DNA from: Streptosporangium sp. NBC_01756
Lineage (GTDB): Bacteria > Actinomycetota > Actinomycetes > Streptosporangiales > Streptosporangiaceae
Length of the DNA stretch: 64,000 nt
Reading direction: 5' to 3'
Assembly (NCBI RefSeq): GCF_035917975.1
Contig: NZ_CP109130.1
Coordinates: forward strand, 4,650,001 to 4,714,000
The position numbers and the translations under genes are program-made. Of this stretch, positions 1 through 8,045 are shown piece after piece. Position 1 is the first letter of the stretch, and every line of letters starts with the position of its first letter. The notes below the pieces were generated by a model. The model was not told where the DNA came from and ran no database searches. It saw only the letters and a program-made list of their open reading frames with translations.

Positions 1-456
1 CATGCCCGCGCCCAGCTCGTCCCAGGGGAGCGAGGGGAGCTTCTGGCCGTGGTCTCCCTTTGAGGTGCGCCAGAGGTAGCGCACGGGGTTCTTCGGGCGC
101 GGTGCGTACATGTCGTTGGAGCCGTAGACGAACAGGCCCGGACGGGTCAGCAGGGGTTCGAGGGCGTGCAGGAGCGGGCCGACGGCGTCGGGGTGGGCGA
201 TGGAGTCGCCGGTGTTGACCACCAAGTCGGGCTTGAGGTCGCCCAGCGAGCGGACCCAGTCGATGAGCATCCGCCTGCCTGGGGTGAGGTGCAGGTCGGA
301 CAGGTGCAGGATGCGCACCGGCCGCTGGCCGGGCTCCAGCACGGGCACGTCGAAACGCCGCAGGCGGAACGCGTTGCGCTCGACGACAGAGGCGTAGGCG
401 AGGCCGGCCAGGCCGGCGCCGAACAGGGACAGGGGAACCGCAGCTGCTTTCCTCAC
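1..456 (-). CDS. Metallophosphoesterase (3' end outside window)
   Basis: The first 152 codons of a calcineurin-like metallophosphoesterase are visible; the C-terminus lies beyond base 1. The N-terminus has a hydrophobic segment at about residues 5-24, probably a membrane anchor. Metal-site motifs follow in order: SDLHLTPG (Asp54, His56), NTGD (Asp84) and GSND (Asn114), as in dimetal phosphohydrolases. The substrate cannot be told. The GTG start is chosen because the upstream ATGs run into a stop or are out of frame; its Shine-Dalgarno spacing is poor. It diverges from yqeY, and beside a PBP gene it matches the place of Rv3683 in mycobacteria (recalled synteny). Confidence 0.85.
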   Translation of the reverse strand, partial: MRKAAAVPLSLFGAGLAGLAYASVVERNAFRLRRFDVPVLEPGQRPVRILHLSDLHLTPGRRMLIDWVRSLGDLKPDLVVNTGDSIAHPDAVGPLLHALEPLLTRPGLFVYGSNDMYAPRPKNPVRYLWRTSKGDHGQKLPSLPWDELGAGM

Positions 457-527
457 CTTCTCATCATGCCCGACATCACGCTCCCTGAAGGAAACTTGGG
501 GTACGGCGGAGCCGGTGAGGCGGCAAG

Positions 528-992
528 ATGGACCGCATGAGCGCATTGAAGGACAAGCTGAAGGCCGATCTCACGGCTTCGATGAAGAGCAGGGACGAGA
601 TCCGGACCCGCACGATCCGGATGGCCCTCGCGGCGGTGAACGTCGAGGAGGTCGCGGGCAAGTCGGCACGCGAACTCTCCGACGACGAGATCCTCAAGGT
701 GCTGGCCAAGGAGGCCAAGAAGCGCCGCGAGGCGGCCGAGGCGTTCAGCGGAGCCGGCCGGACGGAGCAGGCGCAGGCCGAGGTGGACGAGCAGGCCGTG
801 CTGGAGGCGTATCTCCCGGCCCAGCTCTCCGATGAGGAGCTCGGCAGACTCGTGGACGAGGCCATCGCGGAGAGCGGTGCCGCCGGACCCCAGGCCATGG
901 GGCAGGTCATGAAGGTCCTGACGCCCAAGGTCGCGGGCCGGGCCGAGGGCGGCCGGGTGGCTCAGGCCGTACGTGCCCGTCTGACGGCCTGA
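528..992 (+). CDS. GatB/YqeY domain-containing protein
   Basis: A 154-aa soluble, highly charged, helical protein of the YqeY family, which resembles the tRNA-binding tail of the GatB amidotransferase subunit. The whole length fits the family (about 150 aa), including the N-terminal pattern LKADLTASMKSRD and the LPAQLSDEEL segment near residue 92. No catalytic residues are known for stand-alone YqeY proteins, so a role in tRNA-dependent amidation is only inferred from similarity. The ATG at 528 is used because GAGG lies about 12 bases upstream; an in-frame ATG at 537 is an alternative. It converges on the PBP gene with a shared hairpin between them. Confidence 0.85.
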   Translation: MDRMSALKDKLKADLTASMKSRDEIRTRTIRMALAAVNVEEVAGKSARELSDDEILKVLAKEAKKRREAAEAFSGAGRTEQAQAEVDEQAVLEAYLPAQLSDEELGRLVDEAIAESGAAGPQAMGQVMKVLTPKVAGRAEGGRVAQAVRARLTA

Positions 993-1034
993 GAGGCCGC
1001 GCACCCGCCCGGGCTGTCCGAGTGGCGCTGGGGC

Positions 1035-1073
1035 GCCGGAGCCCTCCCTGAAGGCTTCAGGGAGGGCTCCGGC
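1035..1073. terminator. Bidirectional hairpin between convergent genes
   Basis: Two perfectly complementary 19-base arms around a single base (loop of about 3-5 in practice), lying between the yqeY stop and the PBP stop. It has no long T-run, which is usual for high-GC actinobacterial terminators. It could serve both convergent genes. Confidence 0.75.
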
Positions 1074-1077
1074 GGCT

Positions 1078-3327
1078 CTACCGGTTGACGGGAGCGGGGG
1101 TGGTGGCCTCGTCCGGGAAGCCGCCGTCACCGTCGTTCGGGAAGCCGCCGTTGCCGCCGTCGCCGTCGTTCACGGTGGTGTCGTCGGTGGAGGGCGGACC
1201 GTCCCCGCTGTCACGCGGCTTCCTGGCGGGCGGGGGCGGGCAGCCTCCGGAGCAGCCGCCGAAGCGGTCCATGTTCACCGGGGTGAAGCGAGACGGATCG
1301 ACGTCCTTCAGGGCGCTGGACATGGAGTTCCGCCAGATCTGGCCGGAGATCGTGGCGCCGTACACGTAGCCGTAGTAGCGCCCGCCGATGGTCACGCCGA
1401 CCAGGTCGTGCTCGAAGGCGCCACGCGGGTCGCCGAGGCTGACCGCGGAGGCGAGGTCGGGGGTGAAACCGGCGAACCAGGCGGCGGTGTAGCCGTCGGT
1501 GGTGCCGGTCTTGCCCGCGGCCGGCCGGCCGATGCCGCCGTACTCGCTCATGGTGCCCCTGGTGAACACCCCGGACATGATGTGGGTCGCCGCGTCGGCG
1601 ACCTCCTCGTCGAGGACCTGGCTGCACTTCGGCTTGTACGAGGTGGTCTTGCCGGTGCGGTCGCGGACCTCGGTGATGGCCATGGGCTTGCAGTAGGTGC
1701 CGCGGGCGGCGATCGTCGCGTAGGCGGCGGACACCGTCACCGGGTCCATCTCGTTGACGCCGAGGGTGAAGGTCTCGACCTCCTCCAGCTTGTCGCCGTC
1801 GGCCCGCTTGATGCCGAGCTTCTTGGCCGTCTTGACCACGTTGCAGAGGCCGACCTGCTCCTCCAGCTTCACGAAGAAGGTGTTCACCGAGCCCAGGGTG
1901 CCGGTGGTCAGGGTCTTGAAGCCGCCGCCGCCCTCGCTGGAGTTGCGGACGCCGTGGTCGGGGGCGCCGACCCGGTTGCCCTCGCAGTCGCGGAACGAGC
2001 TGTAGCCCGGAGCCCGGTACTCCGCTCCGGTGCTGTTGCCGTCGTTGATCTTCATGCCCCGGTCCAGGGCGGTGAGCAGGGTGAAGGCCTTGAACGTGGA
2101 GCCGGCCTGGAAGCCCCGGCCGCCGCCGTGCTGGACGTCGGCGGCGAGGTTGTAGCCCATCTCGTTCTTCTTCTTGTTCTGCCCGAACTTCCGGCTGGCG
2201 GCCATCGCCTTGATGGCACCGGTGCCGGGGACGACCATCGCCTGCGAGGCGACCGGCTTGTCGCTGGTCTTCACGAACTGCTTGATGGCCTTCTCCGAGG
2301 CCTTCTGCGCGGTCAGGTCGAGCGTCGTCTGGATCGTCAGGCCGCCCCGCTGGAGCTGCTTCTTGCGCTGCGTGGCCGTCTTGCCGAAATCCTCGTTGTT
2401 GAGCAGCTCGTACTGGGCGTAGAGGCAGAAGTAGGGGTAGTCGCTCTCGTCGCAGCCACCGGGGACCGGGGTGTCCTTGAACCCGAGCTTCTTGGCCTTG
2501 GCCTCGGTGGCCTCCGGCAACGTGATCTTCTTGAGCTCGTACATCCGGTCCAGGACCGTGTTGCGCCGGTCCAGTAGCCGCTGACGGCTCTCCTTGCCCG
2601 CGTTCGGGTCGGTCCTGCTGGGGTTCTGCACGGCCCCGGCCAGGGTGGCCGCCTGCCACAGGTTCAGTTTGGCGGCGGGCTTGCCGAAGAACCGCTTGGC
2701 CGCGGCCTGGATCCCGTGGGCGCCCGCGCCGAAATAGGCGATGTTGAGATAGCGCTCGAGGATCTCCGACTTGGTGTATTTCTCCTCGACGGCCATCGCG
2801 TACCGCAGTTCGTTGAGCTTGCGGGGGTAGGAGGTCTCGATGGCGGCGGCCTGCTCCTCCTTGGTCTCCGCGCTGTTGACCAGCACCTGCTTGACGTACT
2901 GCTGGGTGATGGAGGAGCCGCCCTGGATGCCGCCGCCACCGGAGAGGTTCCTCACCGCGGCGCGGAAGGTGCCTTCCAGGTCGATGGCCCCGTGCTGGTA
3001 GAACCGGTCGTCCTCGATGGAGACGATCGCGGTCTTCATGATGTCGGCGACCTGGTCGAGTTTTACCGATTCGCGGTTCTCGTAGAAGAACTGCGCGAAC
3101 TGCTTGCCGTCCGCGTCGAGCAGTGTGGTCTTCTCCGCGAGGGGGGGCTCATTGAGCTCCTTGGGGAGCAGGTGCAGCTCCTCCGTGGCGGACTTCACGG
3201 TCATTCCCGCACCGCCCACCGCCGGAAGCGCGACGGCAGCGACCAATACGCCTGTGGCAGCGGCTGCGGCGATCAGCCGCAGAAGGTTCCCGACGGCTGA
3301 TCCCTGATCTTTGCCTTGAGCTTGCAC
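1078..3327 (-). CDS. Bifunctional class A penicillin-binding protein
   Basis: Polymerises and cross-links peptidoglycan outside the membrane. 749 aa. Residues 13-40 are a membrane anchor. The GT51 glycosyltransferase domain has SIEDDRF (103-109, catalytic Glu105) and SSITQQ (138-143). The transpeptidase domain has the nucleophile motif STFK (Ser410), SVN (480-482) and KTGT (606-609). The tail after about residue 680 is a Pro-, Gly- and Asp-rich low-complexity extension; no PASTA domain is seen, unlike mycobacterial PonA2, whose position this gene otherwise matches. GTG start. It is divergent from whiB across 264 bp that hold a perfect 10-bp palindrome TGACTAGTCA at 3409-3418. Confidence 0.93.
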   Translation of the reverse strand: MQAQGKDQGSAVGNLLRLIAAAAATGVLVAAVALPAVGGAGMTVKSATEELHLLPKELNEPPLAEKTTLLDADGKQFAQFFYENRESVKLDQVADIMKTAIVSIEDDRFYQHGAIDLEGTFRAAVRNLSGGGGIQGGSSITQQYVKQVLVNSAETKEEQAAAIETSYPRKLNELRYAMAVEEKYTKSEILERYLNIAYFGAGAHGIQAAAKRFFGKPAAKLNLWQAATLAGAVQNPSRTDPNAGKESRQRLLDRRNTVLDRMYELKKITLPEATEAKAKKLGFKDTPVPGGCDESDYPYFCLYAQYELLNNEDFGKTATQRKKQLQRGGLTIQTTLDLTAQKASEKAIKQFVKTSDKPVASQAMVVPGTGAIKAMAASRKFGQNKKKNEMGYNLAADVQHGGGRGFQAGSTFKAFTLLTALDRGMKINDGNSTGAEYRAPGYSSFRDCEGNRVGAPDHGVRNSSEGGGGFKTLTTGTLGSVNTFFVKLEEQVGLCNVVKTAKKLGIKRADGDKLEEVETFTLGVNEMDPVTVSAAYATIAARGTYCKPMAITEVRDRTGKTTSYKPKCSQVLDEEVADAATHIMSGVFTRGTMSEYGGIGRPAAGKTGTTDGYTAAWFAGFTPDLASAVSLGDPRGAFEHDLVGVTIGGRYYGYVYGATISGQIWRNSMSSALKDVDPSRFTPVNMDRFGGCSGGCPPPPARKPRDSGDGPPSTDDTTVNDGDGGNGGFPNDGDGGFPDEATTPAPVNR

Positions 3328-3591
3328 GAGTCAAGGGTACGTCGGACGGATGGCCCAAACGGTAACGGATGACTATTTCGCCGCGCGTCGAGCATCTAAT
3401 CGATCAGGTGACTAGTCATTCCCGGCCAGATGGCCGCTGATGACCATGCGAGAAATTGGTCCCGCCGGGGTCTGTCGGCCCGAACGTCTGGTTGCGTACG
3501 TTCTCTTTCTGCGGCAATTGAATACGGAGGCTCGACGCCCGCGCCCGTCGGCCCCAAGTCACGACTGACCACCTAAGGGGAGTGGGGTCGA

Positions 3592-3888
3592 ATGTGGATC
3601 ACGGATTGGACCTCCCGTGCGGCCTGTAAGGGTGCGGATCCTGACGCGTTGTTCGTTCAGGGTGCTGCCCAGAACCGAGCAAAGCTGATCTGCCGAGGAT
3701 GCCCGGTCCGGACCGAGTGCCTCGCCGATGCGCTGGACAATCGCATCGAGTTCGGGGTGTGGGGCGGGATGACCGAGCGCGAACGCCGGGCGCTGCTGCG
3801 TCGGCGGCCGGATGTCGACTCCTGGCGTGACCTGCTGGAGTTGGCCAAAGAAGAGTACGAGCGAACGAACGAGCTGATAGCGGGCTGA
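3592..3888 (+). CDS. WhiB-family iron-sulfur regulator, WhiB4/WblA type
   Basis: 98-aa redox-sensing transcription factor. Four cluster-binding cysteines are visible (Cys12, Cys34, Cys37, Cys43) with the CxxC pair in the middle, followed by the family turn GVWGG (55-59) and a basic RRALLRRR stretch likely to contact DNA. GAAQ, ALDN and EFGVWGGMTER match the WhiB4/WblA subgroup as I recall it, and the position between a class A PBP gene and the paired ATPase genes is that of Rv3681c. WblA controls development and antibiotic genes in Streptomyces; WhiB4 controls oxidative-stress responses. GGGGAG lies 13 bases before the ATG. Confidence 0.92.
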   Translation: MWITDWTSRAACKGADPDALFVQGAAQNRAKLICRGCPVRTECLADALDNRIEFGVWGGMTERERRALLRRRPDVDSWRDLLELAKEEYERTNELIAG

Positions 3889-3903
3889 GTTCGCGCCGAT
3901 CCC

Positions 3904-3932
3904 GTACGGCTGGCGCCGGGCGCCAGCCGTAC
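3904..3932. terminator. Convergent hairpin terminator after whiB
   Basis: A 14-base inverted repeat (GTACGGCTGGCGCC and its complement) with almost no spacer, 16 bases after the whiB stop and before the 3' end of the convergent ATPase gene. It has no T-run. It is likely shared by both genes. Confidence 0.7.
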
Positions 3933-3961
3933 ATTCGTGTGCCCGCCCTGCGGCAGGCGGT

Positions 3962-5116
3962 TCAGGCTCCCTGGGAGGCCAGGAGCCGTCCCACCTCGCG
4001 CAGTCCCTCCAGGTCGTGCACGTCCTCCGCCATGGCGGGGACCTGGGCCACCGGCACCGTGGGATGGGCGGAGGCGAAATGCTCCTGCTCGCGGTGCTCC
4101 CGGGCGGCCAGCTGCATCCGACCGGCGTGCAACCGCAGGACGGCGGCGGTCAGGTCGTGCTCGCCCCGCGACTCCAGGTCTTCGGCCGCCGCGGTGCTCC
4201 GTGCCGCCGACAGTCCGGCCGCCGGTGAGCGGTGCACCCTGTTGACCACGAGCCCGGCCAGGGGCATGCGCTCCTCGGCGAGCCGCTCCACGAAGTAGGA
4301 GGCCTCACGCATCGCGTCCCGTTCGGGTGCGGCGACGACGACGAACGCGGTCCCGGGGGCCTGCAGGAGCTTGTAGGTCTGCTCGGCGCGCGCCCTGAAC
4401 CCGCCGAAGACGGCGTCCAACGCGGAGACGAACGTCTGCAGGTCCTTGAGCACCTGCGCGCCCAGCAGCTTGGTCATGGCTCCGGCGACGAAGCCGAACC
4501 CCACGTTGAGAAGCTTGAACGCACTGCGCCCACCGGCCTTCGCGGGGGCCATCAGCAGCCGGATCAGCCGTCCGTCCAGGAAACGGCCCAGCCGTTCCGG
4601 CGCGTCGAGGAAGTCCAGCGCGGAGCGGGAGGGCGGGGTGTCCACGATGATCAGATCCCAGTCGCCCGACCGGCGGAGCTGGCCGAGTTTCTCCATCGCC
4701 ATGTATTCCTGCGTGCCGGCGAAGCTGGACGACAAAGTTTGATAAAAGGGATTTGTCAGAATCTGCCGGGCCCGCTCGGGGTCCGCGTGCGCTTCGATGA
4801 TTTCGTCGAAGGTCCGCTTCATGTCGAGCATCATGGCGTGCAGGCGGCCCTCGCCCGCCACACCCGCGACGGGCCGCGGGGTGTTGTCGAGCTCGGTGAG
4901 TCCCATGGACTGCGCCAGCCGCCGGGCCGGATCCACGGTGAGCACCACGGCCGAACGGCCGCGCTCGGCCGCTCTCAGCCCCAGCGCGGCCGCGGTGGTG
5001 GTCTTGCCGACCCCGCCGGAGCCGCAGCAGACGATGATCCGGGTGCCCGGGTCGTCGATGATCGCGTCAAGGTCGAGAACCGGGACGTTCCGCTGCCTGC
5101 CGGACCGCTCGCTCAT
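3962..5116 (-). CDS. Get3/ArsA-like ATPase, second subunit (Rv3680-like)
   Basis: 384-aa cytoplasmic P-loop ATPase of the ArsA/Get3 family. The deviant Walker A is GSGGVGKTT (32-40); IIVDTPP near residue 157 is the Walker B/switch region. Its start overlaps the end of the preceding ATPase gene by 4 bp, so the two are probably translated together and act as a heteromeric pair. Length and position match Rv3680 (partner Rv3679), a pair reported to protect mycobacteria against glycerol and nitric oxide stress. No arsenic genes are near, so arsenite transport is unlikely. Confidence 0.88.
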   Translation of the reverse strand: MSERSGRQRNVPVLDLDAIIDDPGTRIIVCCGSGGVGKTTTAAALGLRAAERGRSAVVLTVDPARRLAQSMGLTELDNTPRPVAGVAGEGRLHAMMLDMKRTFDEIIEAHADPERARQILTNPFYQTLSSSFAGTQEYMAMEKLGQLRRSGDWDLIIVDTPPSRSALDFLDAPERLGRFLDGRLIRLLMAPAKAGGRSAFKLLNVGFGFVAGAMTKLLGAQVLKDLQTFVSALDAVFGGFRARAEQTYKLLQAPGTAFVVVAAPERDAMREASYFVERLAEERMPLAGLVVNRVHRSPAAGLSAARSTAAAEDLESRGEHDLTAAVLRLHAGRMQLAAREHREQEHFASAHPTVPVAQVPAMAEDVHDLEGLREVGRLLASQGA

Positions 5117-6135
5117 GCTGCTCCCTGGTTGCGGATCGATTCGGCCAGCTCGTACAGCCCGGCCAGGTCCACCCCGTCGGCCAGCAGCGGCAACTCGTAG
5201 CGTGGACGTCCGGCTCTGTCCAGCGACGCCCTCTCGCGGTGCTCCAGGCGCGTCCGGCGGGCGTGGTCGGCGATCTCCTCGCCGAGGGACTCGGCCACGG
5301 CGGTGGCGTCGGAGCTGCCGTCCGCGAGTCCGGACGCCTTGAGGCCGAGTGCCAGCTCGCTCAGGTCGAACCGGTTCTCGCCCGCCTCGTCCAGGACGGA
5401 CGCCGGTATCAGCGACTCCCTGACCATGTTCGTGAAGATCCCGCCGGGCGGCAGCTCGGCCTCGCGGAGCTCATCGAGTCCGTCCAGGGTCTCCTGGACC
5501 GGCATCTCCTCCAGGAGCGTGACGAAGTGCACCGCGGTCTCCGGGGAGGACACGACGCCGTTCACCAGATCGGCGTGGTTCTTGATGGGCCCCATCCTGG
5601 CCAGTCCCGCCACCTCGCTGGTGACGTTGAGGAAGCGGGCGATCCGGCCGGTCGGCGGCGCGTCGAGCACGACGGCGTCGTAGACCCGGCTGCCGTCCTT
5701 GGCCCTGCGGCGGACGGCCTCGGTGGTCTTGCCGGTGACCAGGACGTCACGGAAGCCGGGGGCGATGGTGGTGGCGAAGTCGACGACGCCCATCTTCGAC
5801 AGGGCCTTGCCCGCCCGGCGCATGCCGTAGAACATCTCCAGGTAGTCGAGCATGGCCTCTTCGGCGTCGACGGCCAGCGCATAGACGTCACCGCCGTCGG
5901 GCGCGACGGCGATCTTCCTCTCCTCGTACGGCAGCGGCGGCAGATCGAAGATCTGCGCTATTCCCTGCCGGCCCTCGACCTCCACCAGCAGGACCTTGCG
6001 GCCGTCCGCGGCGAGGGCCAGGGCGAGTGCGGCGGCGACCGTGGTCTTCCCGGTGCCGCCCTTGCCGGTGACGACGTGGAGGCGTACGCCGTCCCAATCG
6101 GTGTCGCTAGCTCTCACGCTCCGAAGGCTACCCAA
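5113..6135 (-). CDS. Get3/ArsA-like ATPase, first subunit (Rv3679-like)
   Basis: 340 aa, the same length as Rv3679. Deviant Walker A GKGGTGKTT (24-32), switch motif VLDAPPTGR near residue 150, and LPYEERKIAV near residue 70 mark the Get3/ArsA fold. It is first in a two-gene operon with an ATGA overlap to the next ATPase. The start is uncertain: TTG 6135 gives 340 aa, and an in-frame GTG at 6117 gives 334 aa, but the GGAG before that GTG is only one base away. It diverges from the DUF4177 gene over 168 bp. The true cargo or membrane partner of this pair is not visible here. Confidence 0.87.
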   Translation of the reverse strand: MGSLRSVRASDTDWDGVRLHVVTGKGGTGKTTVAAALALALAADGRKVLLVEVEGRQGIAQIFDLPPLPYEERKIAVAPDGGDVYALAVDAEEAMLDYLEMFYGMRRAGKALSKMGVVDFATTIAPGFRDVLVTGKTTEAVRRRAKDGSRVYDAVVLDAPPTGRIARFLNVTSEVAGLARMGPIKNHADLVNGVVSSPETAVHFVTLLEEMPVQETLDGLDELREAELPPGGIFTNMVRESLIPASVLDEAGENRFDLSELALGLKASGLADGSSDATAVAESLGEEIADHARRTRLEHRERASLDRAGRPRYELPLLADGVDLAGLYELAESIRNQGAA

Positions 6136-6303
6136 CGGTCACCCGACGATTCGCCGGAGCTGTCTACTGGTGGGACCGCAGGTGCGGATTGTCATAGTGA
6201 TCCTCCCCACTCCGGCACGGTGCGGGAGGTTGACAGCCGCGCTCCGCCCGTCGGAACACCCATGGGAACCCCCGGACGGAGCCTCCTCGCTAATGTGTCC
6301 CAC

Positions 6304-6459
6304 ATGACGAAATGGGAATACTCGACGGTGCCTCTGCTGGTCCACGCGACCAAGCAGATTCTCGATAACTGGGGCCAGGACGGCTGGGAGCTCGTCCAGG
6401 TCGTGCCGGGGCCCAACCCCGAGCAGCTGGTCGCCTATCTGAAGCGGCCCAAGCAGTGA
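6304..6459 (+). CDS. DUF4177 small protein (Rv3678A-like)
   Basis: A 51-aa protein starting MTKWEYSTVPL with the DUF4177 pattern GWELVQVVPGP and a C-terminal LVAYLKRP strand. Proteins of this family are small alpha/beta units of unknown function. Its TGA overlaps the GTG of the RidA gene in a GTGA junction, so the two are almost certainly co-translated, as in mycobacteria (Rv3678A/Rv3678c). It is short but well supported by codon use and by the coupled start. Confidence 0.85.
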   Translation: MTKWEYSTVPLLVHATKQILDNWGQDGWELVQVVPGPNPEQLVAYLKRPKQ

Positions 6460-6914
6460 CCCCCGAGGAGAGGCTGGCCGAGCTCGGCCTGACGCTGCCC
6501 GAGGTGGTGGCGCCGCTGGCGTCCTACGTCCCGGCGGTCCGGTCGGGTGATCACGTCTACACCTCGGGCCAGCTCCCGATGGTGGACGGCAAGCTCGTGG
6601 CGACCGGCAAGGTCGGGGCCGAGGTGAGCCCCGAGGAGGCCCGTGAGCTCGCCAGGACCTGCGCGCTCAACGCCCTCGCCGCCGCCGCCTCGGTGGCCGG
6701 GGGGCTGTCGAACATCGTCCGGATCGTCAAGGTCGTCGGCTTCGTGGCCAGCGACCCCGCCTTCAGCGGCCAGCCGCAGGTCGTCAACGGTGCCAGCGAG
6801 CTGTTCGCCGAAGTGCTGGGGGAGGCGGGCAAGCACGCCCGCAGCGCGGTCGGGGTGGCCGTCCTCCCGCTGGACGCGCCGGTCGAGGTCGAGCTGATCG
6901 TCGAGGTCCGCTGA
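6456..6914 (+). CDS. RidA/YjgF family enamine deaminase
   Basis: 152 aa. RidA proteins hydrolyse reactive enamine/imine intermediates from PLP enzymes. Visible family features are the TSGQLP motif (near residue 33), the strand pattern around NIVRIVKVVGFVAS and a C-terminal VEVELIVEV strand. It starts at GTG inside the DUF4177 stop. This longer, about 150-aa, actinobacterial form is the one kept next to DUF4177 (Rv3678c). The key arginine of archetypal RidA is not obvious, so deaminase activity is inferred from the family only. Confidence 0.85.
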   Translation: MTPEERLAELGLTLPEVVAPLASYVPAVRSGDHVYTSGQLPMVDGKLVATGKVGAEVSPEEARELARTCALNALAAAASVAGGLSNIVRIVKVVGFVASDPAFSGQPQVVNGASELFAEVLGEAGKHARSAVGVAVLPLDAPVEVELIVEVR

Positions 6915-6986
6915 CCATTGTCCGGTACGGGAGCCGTGCCACATGATGGACCCGGAAACCGAGTGTCGCTCCGGTGGAGGGTCTGA

Positions 6987-7814
6987 ATGGGTGGGATTCC
7001 GCTTTCCGGGGAGTTCGGTGAGCGTGCGCGCGACATCCTGGCCGGGCGGGTGAAGCCCGTCCCGGCCAGGGACGCCGCCACCGTGGTCCTCCTGCGCGAG
7101 GGGGTGGAGGTCTACCTGCTCCGGCGCAAGGCGAGCATGGCCTTCGCCGCGGGGGCCTACGTGTTCCCCGGCGGGTCGGTGGACCCCCGCGACGCCGACC
7201 ACGCGATCGCCTGGGCGGGGCCCTCGCCCGCGGAGTGGGGAGCGGTCTTCCGCGCGGACGAGAGGATCGCGCGCGCTCTGGTCTGCGCCGCGGTGCGGGA
7301 GACCTTCGAGGAGTCCGGCGTGCTGCTCGCCGGGACATCCCCCGAGTCGGTGGTGGCCGACACCACCGGTGACGCCTGGGAGGCCGACCGGCTCGCGCTG
7401 ATCGACCGGAGTCTGTCGTTCGCCGACTTCCTGGACCGGCGCGGCCTGGTTCTCCGCGCCGATCTGCTGCGCCCCTGGGCCCACTGGATCACTCCCGAGA
7501 TCGAGCACAGACGCTTCGACACCCGGTTCTTCGTCGCCGCCCTCCCGCCGGGCCAGCGCACCCGCGACGTCGGTGGCGAGGCCGACCAGGTCGTCTGGGT
7601 ACGGCCCGCCGACGCGATCGACCAGTCCAAGAACGGCCAGATCTTCCTGATGCCCCCGACCCACCGCACGCTCGGCGAACTGTGCGACCACCAGACGGTG
7701 GCCGGCGTGCTCGGCACCGAGCGGGAGATCGTCACCTTCATGCCCGAGATCGTCGAGATGGACGGAGAGATATACATCGTGCTCGACGACGACTACAGGT
7801 TCGGTTCCGCGTGA
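6987..7814 (+). CDS. Nudix hydrolase, large NUDT19-like type
   Basis: 275 aa. The N-terminal strand RDAATVVLLREG precedes FPGGSVDPRDAD, and the Nudix box is split: GG..D is followed about 45 residues later by AAVRETFEESGVLLAG, giving the REx2EExG metal site. This insertion between the glycine loop and the helix is typical of NUDT19-type hydrolases that cleave CoA or related diphosphates; the substrate here is not known. GGAGGG lies 12 bases before the ATG. The gene runs into the 80-bp tandem repeats that lead to the MBL hydrolase gene, so they may form one transcript. Confidence 0.85.
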   Translation: MGGIPLSGEFGERARDILAGRVKPVPARDAATVVLLREGVEVYLLRRKASMAFAAGAYVFPGGSVDPRDADHAIAWAGPSPAEWGAVFRADERIARALVCAAVRETFEESGVLLAGTSPESVVADTTGDAWEADRLALIDRSLSFADFLDRRGLVLRADLLRPWAHWITPEIEHRRFDTRFFVAALPPGQRTRDVGGEADQVVWVRPADAIDQSKNGQIFLMPPTHRTLGELCDHQTVAGVLGTEREIVTFMPEIVEMDGEIYIVLDDDYRFGSA

Positions 7815-7881
7815 GTGGGCGAGTCGGTCGATGCGGGGTGTTCGCGAATGCGGACTCCGAGCCGCCAGGCGAGGGGGTCGC

Positions 7882-7965
7882 ATGAGTGAGCGCAGCGAGC
7901 GAATCAAACAGCACAGGGTGTCCGCGAATGCGGACTCCGAGCCGCCAGGCGAGGGGGTCGTATGA
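7882..7965 (+). CDS. Repeat-encoded 27-aa mini-ORF, copy 1
   Basis: ATG at 7882 preceded by GAGGGGG; the peptide begins MSERSERIKQHR and ends EGVV. Its stop overlaps the ATG of the second copy as ATGA. The ORF is exactly one repeat unit long, so it is a by-product of tandem duplication of the MBL gene start. Whether the peptide is made is unknown; chained ATGA overlaps would at least permit re-initiation. Confidence 0.35.
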   Translation: MSERSERIKQHRVSANADSEPPGEGVV

Positions 7966-8045
7966 GTGAGCGCAGCGAGCGAATCAAACAGCACAGGGTG
8001 TCCGCGAATGCGGACTCCGAGCCGCCAGGCGAGGGGGTCGTATGA
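7962..8045 (+). CDS. Repeat-encoded 27-aa mini-ORF, copy 2
   Basis: Identical peptide to copy 1 (MSERSERIKQHR...EGVV), with the same upstream GAGGGGG. Its TGA overlaps the ATG of the MBL hydrolase gene at 8042 in an ATGA junction, so this mini-ORF could couple translation into the hydrolase. The serine-glutamate-arginine start comes from a GAGCGCAGCGAGCG sequence that looks like a dispersed actinobacterial repeat. Confidence 0.35.
   Translation: MSERSERIKQHRVSANADSEPPGEGVV

Noticed and set aside
3962-6135. Arsenite efflux ATPases
   Set aside because: ArsA-like folds only; no arsB, arsC, arsR or arsD gene near, and the paired overlapping arrangement is that of Rv3679/Rv3680.
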